Shown here piece after piece: positions 8,173 through 16,910 of a DNA stretch of 64,000 nt. The notes beneath the pieces were generated by a model. It did not search any database, was not told where the DNA came from, and worked only from the letters and a program-made list of their open reading frames with translations. How positions within the stretch are numbered: position 1 is the first letter of the stretch; every line of letters begins with the position of its first letter. The stretch spans positions 3,472,001 to 3,536,000 of the forward strand of contig NZ_CP163525.1 in assembly GCF_041080655.1 (NCBI RefSeq), read 5' to 3'. The DNA is from Streptomyces sp. CG4 (lineage in GTDB: Bacteria > Actinomycetota > Actinomycetes > Streptomycetales > Streptomycetaceae). The translations under genes and the position numbers were made by a program.

Positions 8173-9119
8173 GCCGCCTCCATCCAGATGTCGGCCAGGG
8201 ATTCTTCGAGGTTGATGCGGGGCCGCCAGCCGAGCCGGTCGCGCGCGGTGCGCACATCGGCCTGCTGCCAGCTGCCGCAGCCGTCCGGGTACGGGTACGC
8301 CACCGGGGCCGCGTGATCGGAGTCGGGGCGCGGGTGTCCGATGGCGCCGCGCAGCGGGCCGGGCGGGGCGTCGAGCTCGTGCAGGGCACCGCTGTACCCC
8401 GCCACGCGCGCGAGGACGGCGGCGGCGTCGCGCAGGCGCACGGCGCGGCCGGAGCCGATGTTGATGACGCCCTGGGCGGCGGAGAGCGAGGCGGCGTGCA
8501 CGGCGCGGGCGACGTCGCGTACGTCGATGAAGTCGCGCTGGACGCCGAGGCCGCCGAGCTTGAGTTCACCGTCGCCGGACTGCATGGCCCGCCGCATGGC
8601 CTCGGCGAGCCGGCCCAGCGGGGAGCCGGCCGGGGTGCCGGGCCCGGCCGGCGAGAAGACCCGCAGGACGACCGCGTCCAGGCCGGAGCCGAGGACCAGT
8701 TCGGTCGCGGCGAGCTTGCTGACGCCGTACGGGCCGCCGGGGCGCGGTACGGCGTCCTCGGCGGTGGAGGAGCCGGGCTGGCTCGGCCCGTACTCGGAGC
8801 TGCACCCGATCTGCACCAGACGGGCGCCGCAGCCGCTGCGGCGCAGGGCCTCGCAGACGGTGGCCACGGCCACGGTGTTGTGCCGGGTGAGTTCGCGGGC
8901 GCCGCCGCGGATGGCGCCCGCGCAGTTGATCACGACCCCGGGGTGCACCGCGTCCAGGAAGCGGGTGAGTGCGCCGGGGCTGCCGGTGGCGAGGTCGAAG
9001 CGGACGTCGGCGTCGTCGCCGCGGCCGAGCGCGGTGAGCTGGACGGCCGGGTCGGCGAGCAGACGGTCGGCGACGAAGCGGCCGAGGTATCCGTTGGCTC
9101 CGATCAGCAGAACCCTCAT
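8160..9119 (-). CDS. NAD-dependent epimerase/dehydratase (extended SDR)
   Basis: A 319-aa short-chain dehydrogenase/reductase of the nucleotide-sugar epimerase type. The NAD loop is GANGYLG at the extreme N-terminus, NCAG follows strand four, the Ser is in GCSSEYG, and the catalytic pair is YGVSK. The last third would bind the sugar nucleotide. The start ATG 9119 overlaps the upstream TGA (ATGA) and has GGGAG upstream, so translation is coupled; the open frame running to 9329 is not used. In this operon the likely job is supply of a UDP-sugar such as UDP-GalNAc for the glycosyltransferase, but the exact reaction cannot be read from sequence. Confidence 0.88.
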   Translation of the reverse strand: MRVLLIGANGYLGRFVADRLLADPAVQLTALGRGDDADVRFDLATGSPGALTRFLDAVHPGVVINCAGAIRGGARELTRHNTVAVATVCEALRRSGCGARLVQIGCSSEYGPSQPGSSTAEDAVPRPGGPYGVSKLAATELVLGSGLDAVVLRVFSPAGPGTPAGSPLGRLAEAMRRAMQSGDGELKLGGLGVQRDFIDVRDVARAVHAASLSAAQGVINIGSGRAVRLRDAAAVLARVAGYSGALHELDAPPGPLRGAIGHPRPDSDHAAPVAYPYPDGCGSWQQADVRTARDRLGWRPRINLEESLADIWMEAACRI

Positions 9120-9493
9120 CGGGCGGCTCCCGGGGTGTGGGCACTGACGTGACGGGCGGGGCCGGTGTGCCGGGCACGGGTGGCACGACTGACGAGGCTG
9201 CCGATACGACTCGCAGGAGCGCCCTGTCCGGTCGAGCCGCTGTGCCCGGCGAGGCCGACCGGCGCGGTGGGCCGGAAAGTCGCGGTGGGCCGGGAAGGCG
9301 CGCTGGTCCAAGAAGGCTCGGTGAGCCACGAAGGCGCGGTGGGTCCGCCCGCTCTGACGGGGCCGGCGGATCCGGTGAGTCCCCGGACTCCGGCTCCGGC
9401 GGTCCCGGCGGCTTCTGCGCCCGCGGCTGTGACAGCTGCGGGCGCGCCGGCGGTTCCGGGGGCTCCGGACGCTCCGGGTCGGGAGGTGGTCAT
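9116..9493 (-). CDS. Low-complexity Ala/Gly/Pro/Thr/Ser-rich hypothetical protein
   Basis: A 125-aa reading frame starting at ATG 9493 with a strong AAGGAG ribosome site eight bases upstream, and ending in TGA that overlaps the epimerase ATG (ATGA). These two signals are the main reason to accept it. The composition is simple (runs of A, G, P, T, S, with SRPTATFRPTAP-like repeats) and no domain or signal peptide was recognised. It may be a poorly conserved linker protein or a translated leader that couples the epimerase to the upstream genes. Opposite-strand frames here are shadows of the same composition. Confidence 0.5.
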   Translation of the reverse strand: MTTSRPGASGAPGTAGAPAAVTAAGAEAAGTAGAGVRGLTGSAGPVRAGGPTAPSWLTEPSWTSAPSRPTATFRPTAPVGLAGHSGSTGQGAPASRIGSLVSRATRARHTGPARHVSAHTPGAAR

Positions 9494-9592
9494 CTGGCGT
9501 TCTCCTTCAAAAGGGGTGGTGCGACCGCCTGCGGCGGTGATTGGGGGTGGTGCGGCCGCCCACGGCGGTGGTGCGGGCCGGTGGCGGAAGGT

Positions 9593-11329
9593 TCACTCGG
9601 GGGCTCCCGTGGGCGCGTGTGCCGAGGCCTGGGTGAGGGTGCGGCCGGCGTGGACCAGCAGGACCAGCGCCGCGATGCCGCAGCCGAGGGCCGGGACGGC
9701 GGCCGCGCCCCAGGCGTTCACGAGGGTCCGTACAGGGGTCGCCAGGACCACACAGCCGGGCAGCCGCGCGGCCAGCGGCAGGGCGACGGCCACCGCCTCC
9801 GTGGCCGCCGCCGCGCCCAGCACCACGGCCGGGGCGTGCCGGTGGTGGTGCACGCTGAGCAGCCGGGCGAGCAGCAGCAGGGCGCCCAGGGCAAGGGTCT
9901 GCGGGCAGGCCGGGCTTTCCCGCAGGACGGTGCCGCACACCACGAGCAGTGCGGTGAACGCGCCCACGAACAGGGCGAACGCGCCGAACAGCAGCGGTTT
10001 GGCGGCGGCCGTGAAGTCCTCCAGGCCCCGGCTGCCGGCGAGCCTGCGGCGGGCACCCGCGGCGAGCAGATGGGCGCACCAGGCGGCCGGGGCGCAGGCC
10101 AGCGTGAGGGCGAGGGCGGGCGCGGTGGCGGTGGGCCAGGAGCCGTTCGGGGTGCCGGTCGGCAGGGCGTCGGGGCCGCCCGTCACGGCGGCGTTGAGGA
10201 GACCGTCGCCGAGGACGGCGTACCCGAGCAGCCAGAGGGTCCACGCGCGCGTGCCGTTCGCCGCGCGCCACGCGTGCGTGCCGGTGCTTCCCGCGCACCA
10301 TGCGTGCGTGCCGGTGCTCGATGCGCGCCACGCGTGTGTGCCGGTGCCGGTCGGGCCGGCGAGGGGTCCGCGGCGCAGTGCGGCACGCAGGGCGAGGGCG
10401 ACGGCCAGGACACCGGTGCAGGCGACCAGGACGCGAGGGTGACCGTGGGTGAGGCGGAGTCCGGCCACGGTGGCCGCGCCGAGGGCGCCGGGCAGGAGGG
10501 TGAGCAGGATCCAGTCCGCGCGGACGCGGGGTGCGGGCGGGGGCTCGGTCCTGGGGCCCCGCTCGCCGCCTCGCGGCACGCGCGCGTACAGCTCCTCGGC
10601 GAGCGAGAAGACGTCGCGGTGGCGGAAGCGGGCGGCGGTCCGGTCGGTGACGCCTTGCGCCTCCAGCCCGGCCACGATCTCCAACGGGTCCACGGCCCGC
10701 TCGCACAGGTCGCGGTGCCGGTGCAGCAACGCTTTCACGGGGTCGGCGGTCCCCCTCCGGGGCACGGCGACGCGCCGCTTGCCCGGCTCGGGGCTGCTCG
10801 AATCCCGGTCGCCGGAAGGCGAGTTGAGCGACAGCGGGTCGTCCGGTTCCGCCCGCGCCACGACGCTCGCCGCAAGCGATCCGGGGCCGGTCCGGTCGGC
10901 CCAGCCAGTCTGGTCGGTCCGGTCGGTCCTGTCGGTCCATCCGGTCCAGCCAGTCCGGTCGGTTCTGTCGGCGTGACCGGCAAGGCTGTCCGCGCCGGGC
11001 ACGGAAGCGGTCGGCGCGGAAGAGCCCGCGCGATCCGACGAGGTTGCGCCGGACCAGGCCGCCCCGTCACCCCGGTCTCCCTCGCCACCCCGGTCTCCCT
11101 CGCCCCACTCCCACTCCCCCGACCGCGAGTCCCAGGGTTCCGCCCCCCTGGGCATCCCCGGCAGGTCCAGCGCGCCCGGCGCACTCCCCGCGCGCGCCCC
11201 GTCACCGGAAGCCCCCGACACGGCGGCCGAACCCGTGCCTTCCGGCTTCCCCGGCGCCGCCCATCCGCTCAACTCGCCCACCGCGCACTCCCCGTCCCCG
11301 TCGGCGCGGTCGTCCCGAACGCTCATCAC
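9593..11329 (-). CDS. Polytopic membrane protein of the polysaccharide operon
   Basis: 578 aa. The first 190 residues are disordered and contain a degenerate DRTDRTGWTGW repeat. A conserved soluble block follows (about 200-265: RHRDLCERAVDPLEIVAGLEA then RHRDVFSLAEELYARV), typical of a family found beside PelF-type glycosyltransferases in Streptomyces. The C-terminal half has about eight membrane segments (for example LLTLLPGALGAATVAG, LWLLGYAVLGDGLLNAA, FGAFALFVGAFTALLVV). A loop between segments two and three holds a TGTHAW repeat. It starts at ATG 11329, sharing ATGA with the glycosyltransferase stop. Position suggests a partner in export, comparable with PelG, but homology to PelG is not visible by eye. 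Confidence 0.75.
   Translation of the reverse strand: MMSVRDDRADGDGECAVGELSGWAAPGKPEGTGSAAVSGASGDGARAGSAPGALDLPGMPRGAEPWDSRSGEWEWGEGDRGGEGDRGDGAAWSGATSSDRAGSSAPTASVPGADSLAGHADRTDRTGWTGWTDRTDRTDQTGWADRTGPGSLAASVVARAEPDDPLSLNSPSGDRDSSSPEPGKRRVAVPRRGTADPVKALLHRHRDLCERAVDPLEIVAGLEAQGVTDRTAARFRHRDVFSLAEELYARVPRGGERGPRTEPPPAPRVRADWILLTLLPGALGAATVAGLRLTHGHPRVLVACTGVLAVALALRAALRRGPLAGPTGTGTHAWRASSTGTHAWCAGSTGTHAWRAANGTRAWTLWLLGYAVLGDGLLNAAVTGGPDALPTGTPNGSWPTATAPALALTLACAPAAWCAHLLAAGARRRLAGSRGLEDFTAAAKPLLFGAFALFVGAFTALLVVCGTVLRESPACPQTLALGALLLLARLLSVHHHRHAPAVVLGAAAATEAVAVALPLAARLPGCVVLATPVRTLVNAWGAAAVPALGCGIAALVLLVHAGRTLTQASAHAPTGAPE
10246..10361. repeat. In-frame TGTHAW tandem repeat in the membrane protein gene
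   Basis: Three to four degenerate copies of a unit of about 33 bp encode TGTHAWRASS / TGTHAWCAGS / TGTHAWRAA in the loop between predicted membrane segments two and three. The units are multiples of three and keep the frame. Confidence 0.7.
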
Positions 11330-13032
11330 GCCCCCTCCGCAGCGGTCAGCGGTGTCGTGCGCACCGGTGGGGCCGTGGCCCAGCCGGGGACGGTCCGGGG
11401 CAGGACGCGGGCCGTGGGGCCGGTCCAGCGGCCGGGGACGTGGGACTCGGCGGGGGTGGCGAACGGCAGGGGCGCGCCGGCCTCGTCGAGGACGACCCGG
11501 CGGACCGGGCAGTGCGAGACGATCTCCAGGTAAATGCCGTGAAATGCCGCGATGTTCTGCTCGACGGTGAACAGTTCGAGCGCGCGGGCGCGCGCGGCGG
11601 CGCCCAGGCGCTCACGGCGCTCGGGGTCGCGCAGCAGGGCCACGCACGCCTCCGCGAGCGCCCGCGGATTGCGCGGGGGCACGACGAGCCCGGTGCCCCC
11701 GATGACCTCCACCACCGCGCCGACGTCGGTGGAGACCGTGGCCCTGCCGCAGAACATGGCCTCGATCAGGCCGATCGGGAAGCCCTCGACCACGCTGGAC
11801 AGCACGACGACCGCGCCGGCGGCGTACGCGTCGGGCAGCGTGGGGGCCTCCGGGCCGCCGATCTCCTCGAAGGAGACCGGGTTGTCGCCGACGGCGTGCA
11901 CGCCCTCCGCCTCGTCCGGGAAGAGCTGGGCGGCGAGCGCCCGGCAGTGGCCGAGGTAGGCCGCGCCCTCGGGTCCGCAGGGCGCGCCGACGATCCTGAG
12001 GCGCGCCTTGGGCTCCTCCTTGCGGACCTCGGCGAAGGCGTGCAGCAGCGAGATGAGGTCCTTGGCGGGTTCGACGCGCCCGACCCAGATCAGGGTGTCC
12101 GGGTCGGCGCGGTCCGGGGCCTCGCCGACCTCCGCGAAGCGGCCGGCGTCCATGCCCGGGTGGACGGTGCGGATCCTGGCCCGCTCGGCGCCGCACCGTT
12201 CCTGCCAGCGCCGGGCGTGGGAGTTGCCGGGCGTGAGGAGCTCGGCCCGCCGGTAGACCTCGGCGGCGAGCCGGCCCTGGAAGGCGCCGAGCAGCGCGCG
12301 TACGGCGGGGGCGGCGGTGTCGGGGCCGAGGGCCAGGTAGTGCGAGCGGAGTTGCACGCCGTACTCGGTGACGAGCAGCGGCACGCCGGAGAAGTGCCGG
12401 GCGAGCAGCCCGGGGAGGGCGGCGGGGCCTCCGGCGGCGGCGTGGCAGAGGTCGGCCGCGCCGAGTCCGTCGTCGCCGTACCAGTCGAGCGAGAGGGGGC
12501 GCAGGGCGCGTTCGAGGTGCGCGGTGACGGTGAGCAGATCGGGTACGCGCGCCTCGTGCGCCGTGCGCAGCGCGCCGGGGGCGCGACAGGCGCGTTCGAG
12601 GGCGTGCACGGCGGCGTCCGAGCGCAGGGCGCCGACCAGCCCGCCCTGTTCGCGGGCGAGTTCGGCGAGCCCGTAGAGCGCGCTGCCGAAACGGTCCGGC
12701 AGATCGGTGGCCGCACCCTCGGAGGCGGCGTCGACGCCGGCTCCGGCGCACATCGCCCCGACGAGTTCGCCGTAGCACTCGGTGAAGCGCCGGCGCGCGC
12801 GCCGCCCGTAGGCGACCCCGTCGTCCTCGGACGTCCACAGCGGCGCCGTGCGCACCCGGCCGACCTGTGGCGGCAGCGGGACCCAGCCGTCCTCCTCCTG
12901 GCGCCGGCTGCGGCTGAGCGCGTAGATGTCGAACTCGTGCTGCCCGAGCCCGCGCACGAGCCGGTCGCACCAGAGCCCGGCGTCACCGCCCACATACGGG
13001 TAGCCACCCTCGGTAAGCAGTCCGATGCGCAC
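11326..13032 (-). CDS. PelF-like GT4 glycosyltransferase (DUF3492 domain)
   Basis: 568 aa. The N-terminus RIGLLTEGGYPYVGGDAGLW is the DUF3492 signature shared with PelF, the cytosolic glycosyltransferase that polymerises Pel polysaccharide. The acceptor-binding half follows to about residue 290. The donor-binding half has IWVGRVEPAKDL, LRIVGAPCGPE, then EIGGPEAPTLPDAYAAGAVVVLSSVVEGFPIGLIEA with the GT4 E-x7-E type motif. Soluble, no membrane segment. I start at GTG 13032, after GGGGGTG; the longer frame to 13149 runs through the terminator of the upstream operon. First gene of a coupled operon (glycosyltransferase, membrane protein, small protein, epimerase, GH135-like protein). Confidence 0.9.
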   Translation of the reverse strand: MRIGLLTEGGYPYVGGDAGLWCDRLVRGLGQHEFDIYALSRSRRQEEDGWVPLPPQVGRVRTAPLWTSEDDGVAYGRRARRRFTECYGELVGAMCAGAGVDAASEGAATDLPDRFGSALYGLAELAREQGGLVGALRSDAAVHALERACRAPGALRTAHEARVPDLLTVTAHLERALRPLSLDWYGDDGLGAADLCHAAAGGPAALPGLLARHFSGVPLLVTEYGVQLRSHYLALGPDTAAPAVRALLGAFQGRLAAEVYRRAELLTPGNSHARRWQERCGAERARIRTVHPGMDAGRFAEVGEAPDRADPDTLIWVGRVEPAKDLISLLHAFAEVRKEEPKARLRIVGAPCGPEGAAYLGHCRALAAQLFPDEAEGVHAVGDNPVSFEEIGGPEAPTLPDAYAAGAVVVLSSVVEGFPIGLIEAMFCGRATVSTDVGAVVEVIGGTGLVVPPRNPRALAEACVALLRDPERRERLGAAARARALELFTVEQNIAAFHGIYLEIVSHCPVRRVVLDEAGAPLPFATPAESHVPGRWTGPTARVLPRTVPGWATAPPVRTTPLTAAEGA

Positions 13033-13113
13033 GTGTGCACCCCCGATCTCCCGTCTGGGGAGCCACCGTTGTCCCGGCGGCTCGCAGCGGTGACGAACGT
13101 AAGGGGACAAGGC

Positions 13114-13147
13114 GGTGGTGCGACGGACGGTTGTCCGTCGCACCACC
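13114..13147. terminator. Terminator of the oligopeptide ABC operon
   Basis: A perfect 15-bp stem (ggtggtgcgacggac, 13114-13128, pairing with 13133-13147) and a four-base loop lie between the last ABC gene and the first gene of the polysaccharide operon on the same strand. Confidence 0.85.
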
Positions 13148-13234
13148 AAAAGGGGTGAACGGTCGTAACTTTCGCGTGCGGGTCGCGTTCGGCCGCGCTA
13201 AGGCCTCACACGGCGATCAACCGAGCACGAAACG

Positions 13235-14827
13235 TTACGCCACGGCCGGCTCGCGCCGGGCCTCGCGCCGCCGCGCCGCCAGCTCCGGGTCGAGCGCGGG
13301 TACGGCGGCCAGGAGCTGCCTGGTGTACGGCTCGCGCGGGCTGTCGTACACCTCGTCGGCCGGCCCGTACTCGACGATCCGGCCCCGGCGCATCACCGCG
13401 ACCCGGTCGCTGACCTGCCGTACGACGGCGAGGTCGTGGGCGATGAAGACCAGCGCGAGGCCGAGTTCCCGCTGGAGTTCGCCGAGCAGCTCGACCACCT
13501 GCGCCTGCGTGGTCACGTCGAGCGCGGAGACCGGCTCGTCGCAGACGATGACGCGCGGTTCGGCGGCGAGCGCCCGGGCGATGCCGACGCGCTGGCGCTG
13601 GCCGCCGCTGAACTCGTGCGGGTAGCGGTCGTAGTGCGCCCTGTCGAGCCCCACGCGCTCCAGCAGTTCCGTCACGCGCCCCCGGATGTCCTGCTCATCA
13701 TGTTCGCCACGCGCGCGTAGCGGGTCGGCGATGGACTCGCCCACGCTGCGGCGGGGGTTGAGGGAGGAGACGGGGTCCTGGAAGACCATCTGGACGGCCG
13801 GGTTCACGCCGGTGTGCGGGTGGCCCGCGTAGCGGAGCGCGCCGGCCGTCGGCTCCAGCAGCCCGACCAGCATCCGGCCGAGCGTGGTCTTGCCGCTGCC
13901 GCTCTCGCCGACCACGCCGAGGGTCTCGCCCCGGCGTACGGTCAGCGAGACGTCGTCCACGGCCGCGAAGGCCCGCTTGCCTCGCCCGAACTCGCGCCGC
14001 AGTCCGGCGGCCTCCAGCACGACCTCGTCGGATGCCTGGGAACCGGTGCGGCGGGCGTCCACGCGCGGGACGGCGTCGAGGAGTTCCCGGGTGTACGCCT
14101 CGGCGGGCGCCGCGAGGACCGTGCCGACGGGGCCGTGCTCGACGGCCCTGCCGTGCCGCATCACGAGGACGTCGTCCACGCTCTCGGCGGCGACACCCAC
14201 GTCGTGCGTGACGAGCAGCAGGCCCATGCCGGTCTCCTCGCGCAGCGTGTGCAGCAGGTCGAGGATCTGCGCCTGGACGGTGACGTCGAGGGCGGTGGTC
14301 GGCTCGTCGGCGATCAGCAGGTCCGGCTCGCAGGCGAGCGCCATGGCGATGAGGGCGCGCTGGCGCATGCCGCCGCTGAACTCGTGCGGCCGGGACCGGG
14401 AGCGCCGTACCGCGTCCGGAATTCCCACCCGCTCCAGCACCTCCACGGCACGCGCGCGTGCGGTACGACGCGACACGCGCGTGTGTACGCGATGGACCTC
14501 GGCTATCTGGTCGCCGATCGCGTAGTACGGGTCGAGCGAGGACAGCGGGTCCTGGAAGACCATGGCGGCCTTCGCCCCGCGCAGCCGCCGCAGCTCCTCG
14601 TCCGGGGCGGCCTGTACGTCCGTGCCGGCCACCCGCACCGAGCCGGTGACCCGGGCCCCGGTGCCCCGGTGCAGGCCCAGCAGGGCGCCCGCGACCGTGG
14701 ACTTGCCGGAGCCGGACTCGCCGACGAGGGCCAGCGCGGCCCCCTTCGCCAGGCTGAAGGAGAGTCCGTCCACGGCCCGCAGGGAGCCGAACTCGACCGT
14801 GAGGCCGGTGACGTCGACCAGGCTCAT
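13235..14827 (-). CDS. Oligopeptide/dipeptide ABC transporter, fused double ATP-binding protein
   Basis: 530 aa with two complete ABC ATPase domains in one chain, equivalent to DppD plus DppF. Domain one has Walker A GESGSGKST, signature FSGGMRQR and Walker B LLIADEPTTALD; domain two has GESGSGKTT, FSGGQRQR and VIVCDEPVSALD. Each is followed by a switch His (VTHD, IAHD). It powers import of peptides or similar solutes through the two permeases encoded just upstream. The start ATG at 14827 shares ATGA with the permease stop. It is the last gene of the operon and is followed by a strong terminator. Confidence 0.95.
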   Translation of the reverse strand: MSLVDVTGLTVEFGSLRAVDGLSFSLAKGAALALVGESGSGKSTVAGALLGLHRGTGARVTGSVRVAGTDVQAAPDEELRRLRGAKAAMVFQDPLSSLDPYYAIGDQIAEVHRVHTRVSRRTARARAVEVLERVGIPDAVRRSRSRPHEFSGGMRQRALIAMALACEPDLLIADEPTTALDVTVQAQILDLLHTLREETGMGLLLVTHDVGVAAESVDDVLVMRHGRAVEHGPVGTVLAAPAEAYTRELLDAVPRVDARRTGSQASDEVVLEAAGLRREFGRGKRAFAAVDDVSLTVRRGETLGVVGESGSGKTTLGRMLVGLLEPTAGALRYAGHPHTGVNPAVQMVFQDPVSSLNPRRSVGESIADPLRARGEHDEQDIRGRVTELLERVGLDRAHYDRYPHEFSGGQRQRVGIARALAAEPRVIVCDEPVSALDVTTQAQVVELLGELQRELGLALVFIAHDLAVVRQVSDRVAVMRRGRIVEYGPADEVYDSPREPYTRQLLAAVPALDPELAARRREARREPAVA

Positions 14828-15822
14828 ACGAGCACCACCCGTCGGTCGGCCACCGCGTACAGGACGTCCGCGACGGCGTTGGCGAGGACCACGAAGAAGC
14901 CGATGACCAGAACCATGCCGACCACCACCGGCAGGTCCACGACCTTCACCGCGTGCACCAGCTCCTGGCCGACGCCCGGCAGGCCGAACAGGGTCTCGGT
15001 GAGCACGGCACCGCCGACGGCCGAGCCGAAGGTGACGGCGTTGAGCGCGACGACGGACGCGGTCGCACCCCGCAGCGCGTGCCGGGCGATGATCGCGCGC
15101 TCTCCGACGCCGTACGCGCGGAAGGTGCGGATGTGGTCCTCGGCGAGGGTCTCCAGCATCGACGCCCGGGTCAGCCGGGCGAAGTTGGCCGACTCGATGA
15201 GGGCGAGGGAGAGCCAGGGCAGCAGCAGGTTCCACGCCCACTGTTCGGGGTCGTCGGTGAAGTTCACGTACTCCGGGAAGGGCAGCAGCTGCAGCTCGCC
15301 GCAGACGACGATCATCAGGACCAGGCCGATGACGAAGACGGGCGTGGCGACACCGGCCAGGGTGAGCGCGGTCAGGGCGCGCTCGCTGAAGCGGCCGCGC
15401 CGCCAGGCGGACAGCACGCCGGTGCCGACGCCGAGCAGCAGCCAGATCACCATCGCGCCGAGCACCAGCGAGAAGCTCACCGGCAGCCTGGTCAGGATGA
15501 TGCCGGTGACCTGCTGGTCGGTCTGGTACGACTGGCCCAGGCAGGGCGCCGCGCAGTGCTCCACGGATGTGCCGGTGGAGAAGTCCTGGCCGACGAAGAG
15601 GCCCTGCAGGAAGTGCCAGTAGCGCACGTACAGCGGGTCGTCGAGGTGGAGTTGCTGGGCCACCTGGTGGACCTGGGCCGGGGAGCAGCGCGGGCCGCAG
15701 GTGATCTGGGCGACGTTGCCGGGGGTGACGTAGAAGACGACGTAGATGATCACCGAGAGCGCGAACAGGGTGACCACGGCGCCGATGACACGGCGCAGGA
15801 CGAAGCCGGTGAGGCCGTTCAT
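14824..15822 (-). CDS. ABC transporter permease, DppB/OppB-like
   Basis: 332 aa. The N-terminal membrane helix (LRRVIGAVVTLFALSVIIYVVFYV) is followed by a long external loop containing two Cys-bearing segments (CGPRCSP and EHCAAPCLGQ), then five more helices. The BPD inner-membrane motif region lies in the last third (ALRGATASVVALNAVTFGSAVGGAVLTE, the EAA loop). The external cysteines could form disulfides, a feature of some actinobacterial OppB proteins. ATG 15822 overlaps the upstream stop (ATGA) and the gene overlaps the ATPase gene in the same way, so the set is translationally coupled. Confidence 0.93.
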   Translation of the reverse strand: MNGLTGFVLRRVIGAVVTLFALSVIIYVVFYVTPGNVAQITCGPRCSPAQVHQVAQQLHLDDPLYVRYWHFLQGLFVGQDFSTGTSVEHCAAPCLGQSYQTDQQVTGIILTRLPVSFSLVLGAMVIWLLLGVGTGVLSAWRRGRFSERALTALTLAGVATPVFVIGLVLMIVVCGELQLLPFPEYVNFTDDPEQWAWNLLLPWLSLALIESANFARLTRASMLETLAEDHIRTFRAYGVGERAIIARHALRGATASVVALNAVTFGSAVGGAVLTETLFGLPGVGQELVHAVKVVDLPVVVGMVLVIGFFVVLANAVADVLYAVADRRVVLV

Positions 15823-16906
15823 GCCCGGTCCTCCTTGTTCTGCTCCGGTCCGGAGGTCTCCGCGTTCTGCTCCGGTCCGGAGGTCTCCGCGTTCTGCTCC
15901 GGTCCGGAGGTCTCCGCGCGGGCCTCGCGCTTGCGGCCGGTGCCGATGCGCAGGCGGGAGGCCGCGCGGGGGTCGAGGGCGACGCGGACGCCGTCGCCGA
16001 GGACGGTCAGCGCGAACACGGTCACGAACAGGGCCGCGGCGGGCAGCAGCAGATACTGCGGGGCCGCCTGGTACCAGACGTCGGCGGAGGTGAGCATCTG
16101 TCCCCACGACGGCGTCGGCGGCTTCACCCCGACGCCGAGGAAGGACAGGGCGGCCTCGGCGCTGATGTTCGACGGGATCAGCAGCGCCGCGTAGGTGATG
16201 ACGGGCGCGGCGAGGCCGGGCAGCAGTTCGCGTACGGCGGTCCGCCAGGTGCTCCAGCCGCTGAGCCGGGACGCGGCGACGTAGTCGAGGTTCTTCAGGG
16301 TGAGGGTCTGGGCGCGCACCATCTTCGCCGTCGTGCTCCAGCCGGAGACCAGGGAGATGACCAGCGCGACCAGGACGGGCCGCGGGAAGCCGTCGGGCAC
16401 GATGGCCAGCAGCGCGAGTGCCATGACCATCAGCGGCATCGCGACGAAGATGTCGGTGATCCGGCTCAGGACCAGGTCGGCCCAGCGGTTGCCGAGGCCG
16501 GACGCCACGCCCATGGCGACGCCCAGGACCACCTGGACCACCGTGGCCGCCAGCGCGACGCCCAGCGACACCCGCGCCCCGTAGACCAGCCGGGCGAACA
16601 TGTCGCGGCCGGTCTGCGGTTCGACGCCCAGCCAGTGGTCGGCGCCGATGCCGCCGAAGGAGCCGAGGGGCACGCCCCCGCGCGCGGAGTCGATCAGGGA
16701 CGGGTGGTACGTGGTGGGGTCCTGGCCCTCCAGGGCGGTGAGCAGCGGCGCGGCGAGCGCGATCAGGACGAGCAGCGCGACGACGGCCGCGGCGACCAGG
16801 GCGGCGCGCTGCGCGCGCAGCCGCCGCCAGAACTGACGGGCCCCGAGACCGCCGGGGCGGCGGTGTCCGCCCCGGCGGTCTCGACGGCGACAAGTGCCTC
16901 GCTCAC
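15819..16906 (-). pseudogene. ABC transporter permease, DppC/OppC-like, with apparent one-base frameshift near the N-terminus
   Basis: From GTG 16906 the frame reads SEALVAVETAGADTAAPAVS and then runs out of frame; the OppC-type sequence (ARQFWRRLRAQRAALVAAAV) continues one frame over and stays open to 15819. One extra base in the C-run at 16841-16844 would join them and give 362 aa, the normal size. No ATG, GTG or TTG lies in the second frame before GTG 16673, and starting there would lose the first membrane helix. The remaining permease (five further helices, EAA loop DYVAASRLSGWSTWRTAVRELLPG) looks healthy and the tail ends in a triplicated ETSGPEQNA. Either a true lesion or a sequencing error in a homopolymer. 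Confidence 0.8.
15838..15918. repeat. 27-bp tandem repeat, three copies, inside the DppC-like gene
   Basis: Three identical 27-bp units (15838-15864, 15865-15891, 15892-15918) encode the C-terminal tail of the permease as AETSGPEQN repeated three times. The unit is a multiple of three and contains a palindromic ctccggtccggag core. Confidence 0.92.
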
Positions 16907-16910
16907 GACG

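Noticed and set aside
6142..8316. 724-aa plus-strand frame
   Set aside because: Antisense to moeZ and the GH135 gene, both with clear motifs.
9137..11533. 798-aa plus-strand frame
   Set aside because: Antisense to the polysaccharide operon and of simple composition; no start signals.
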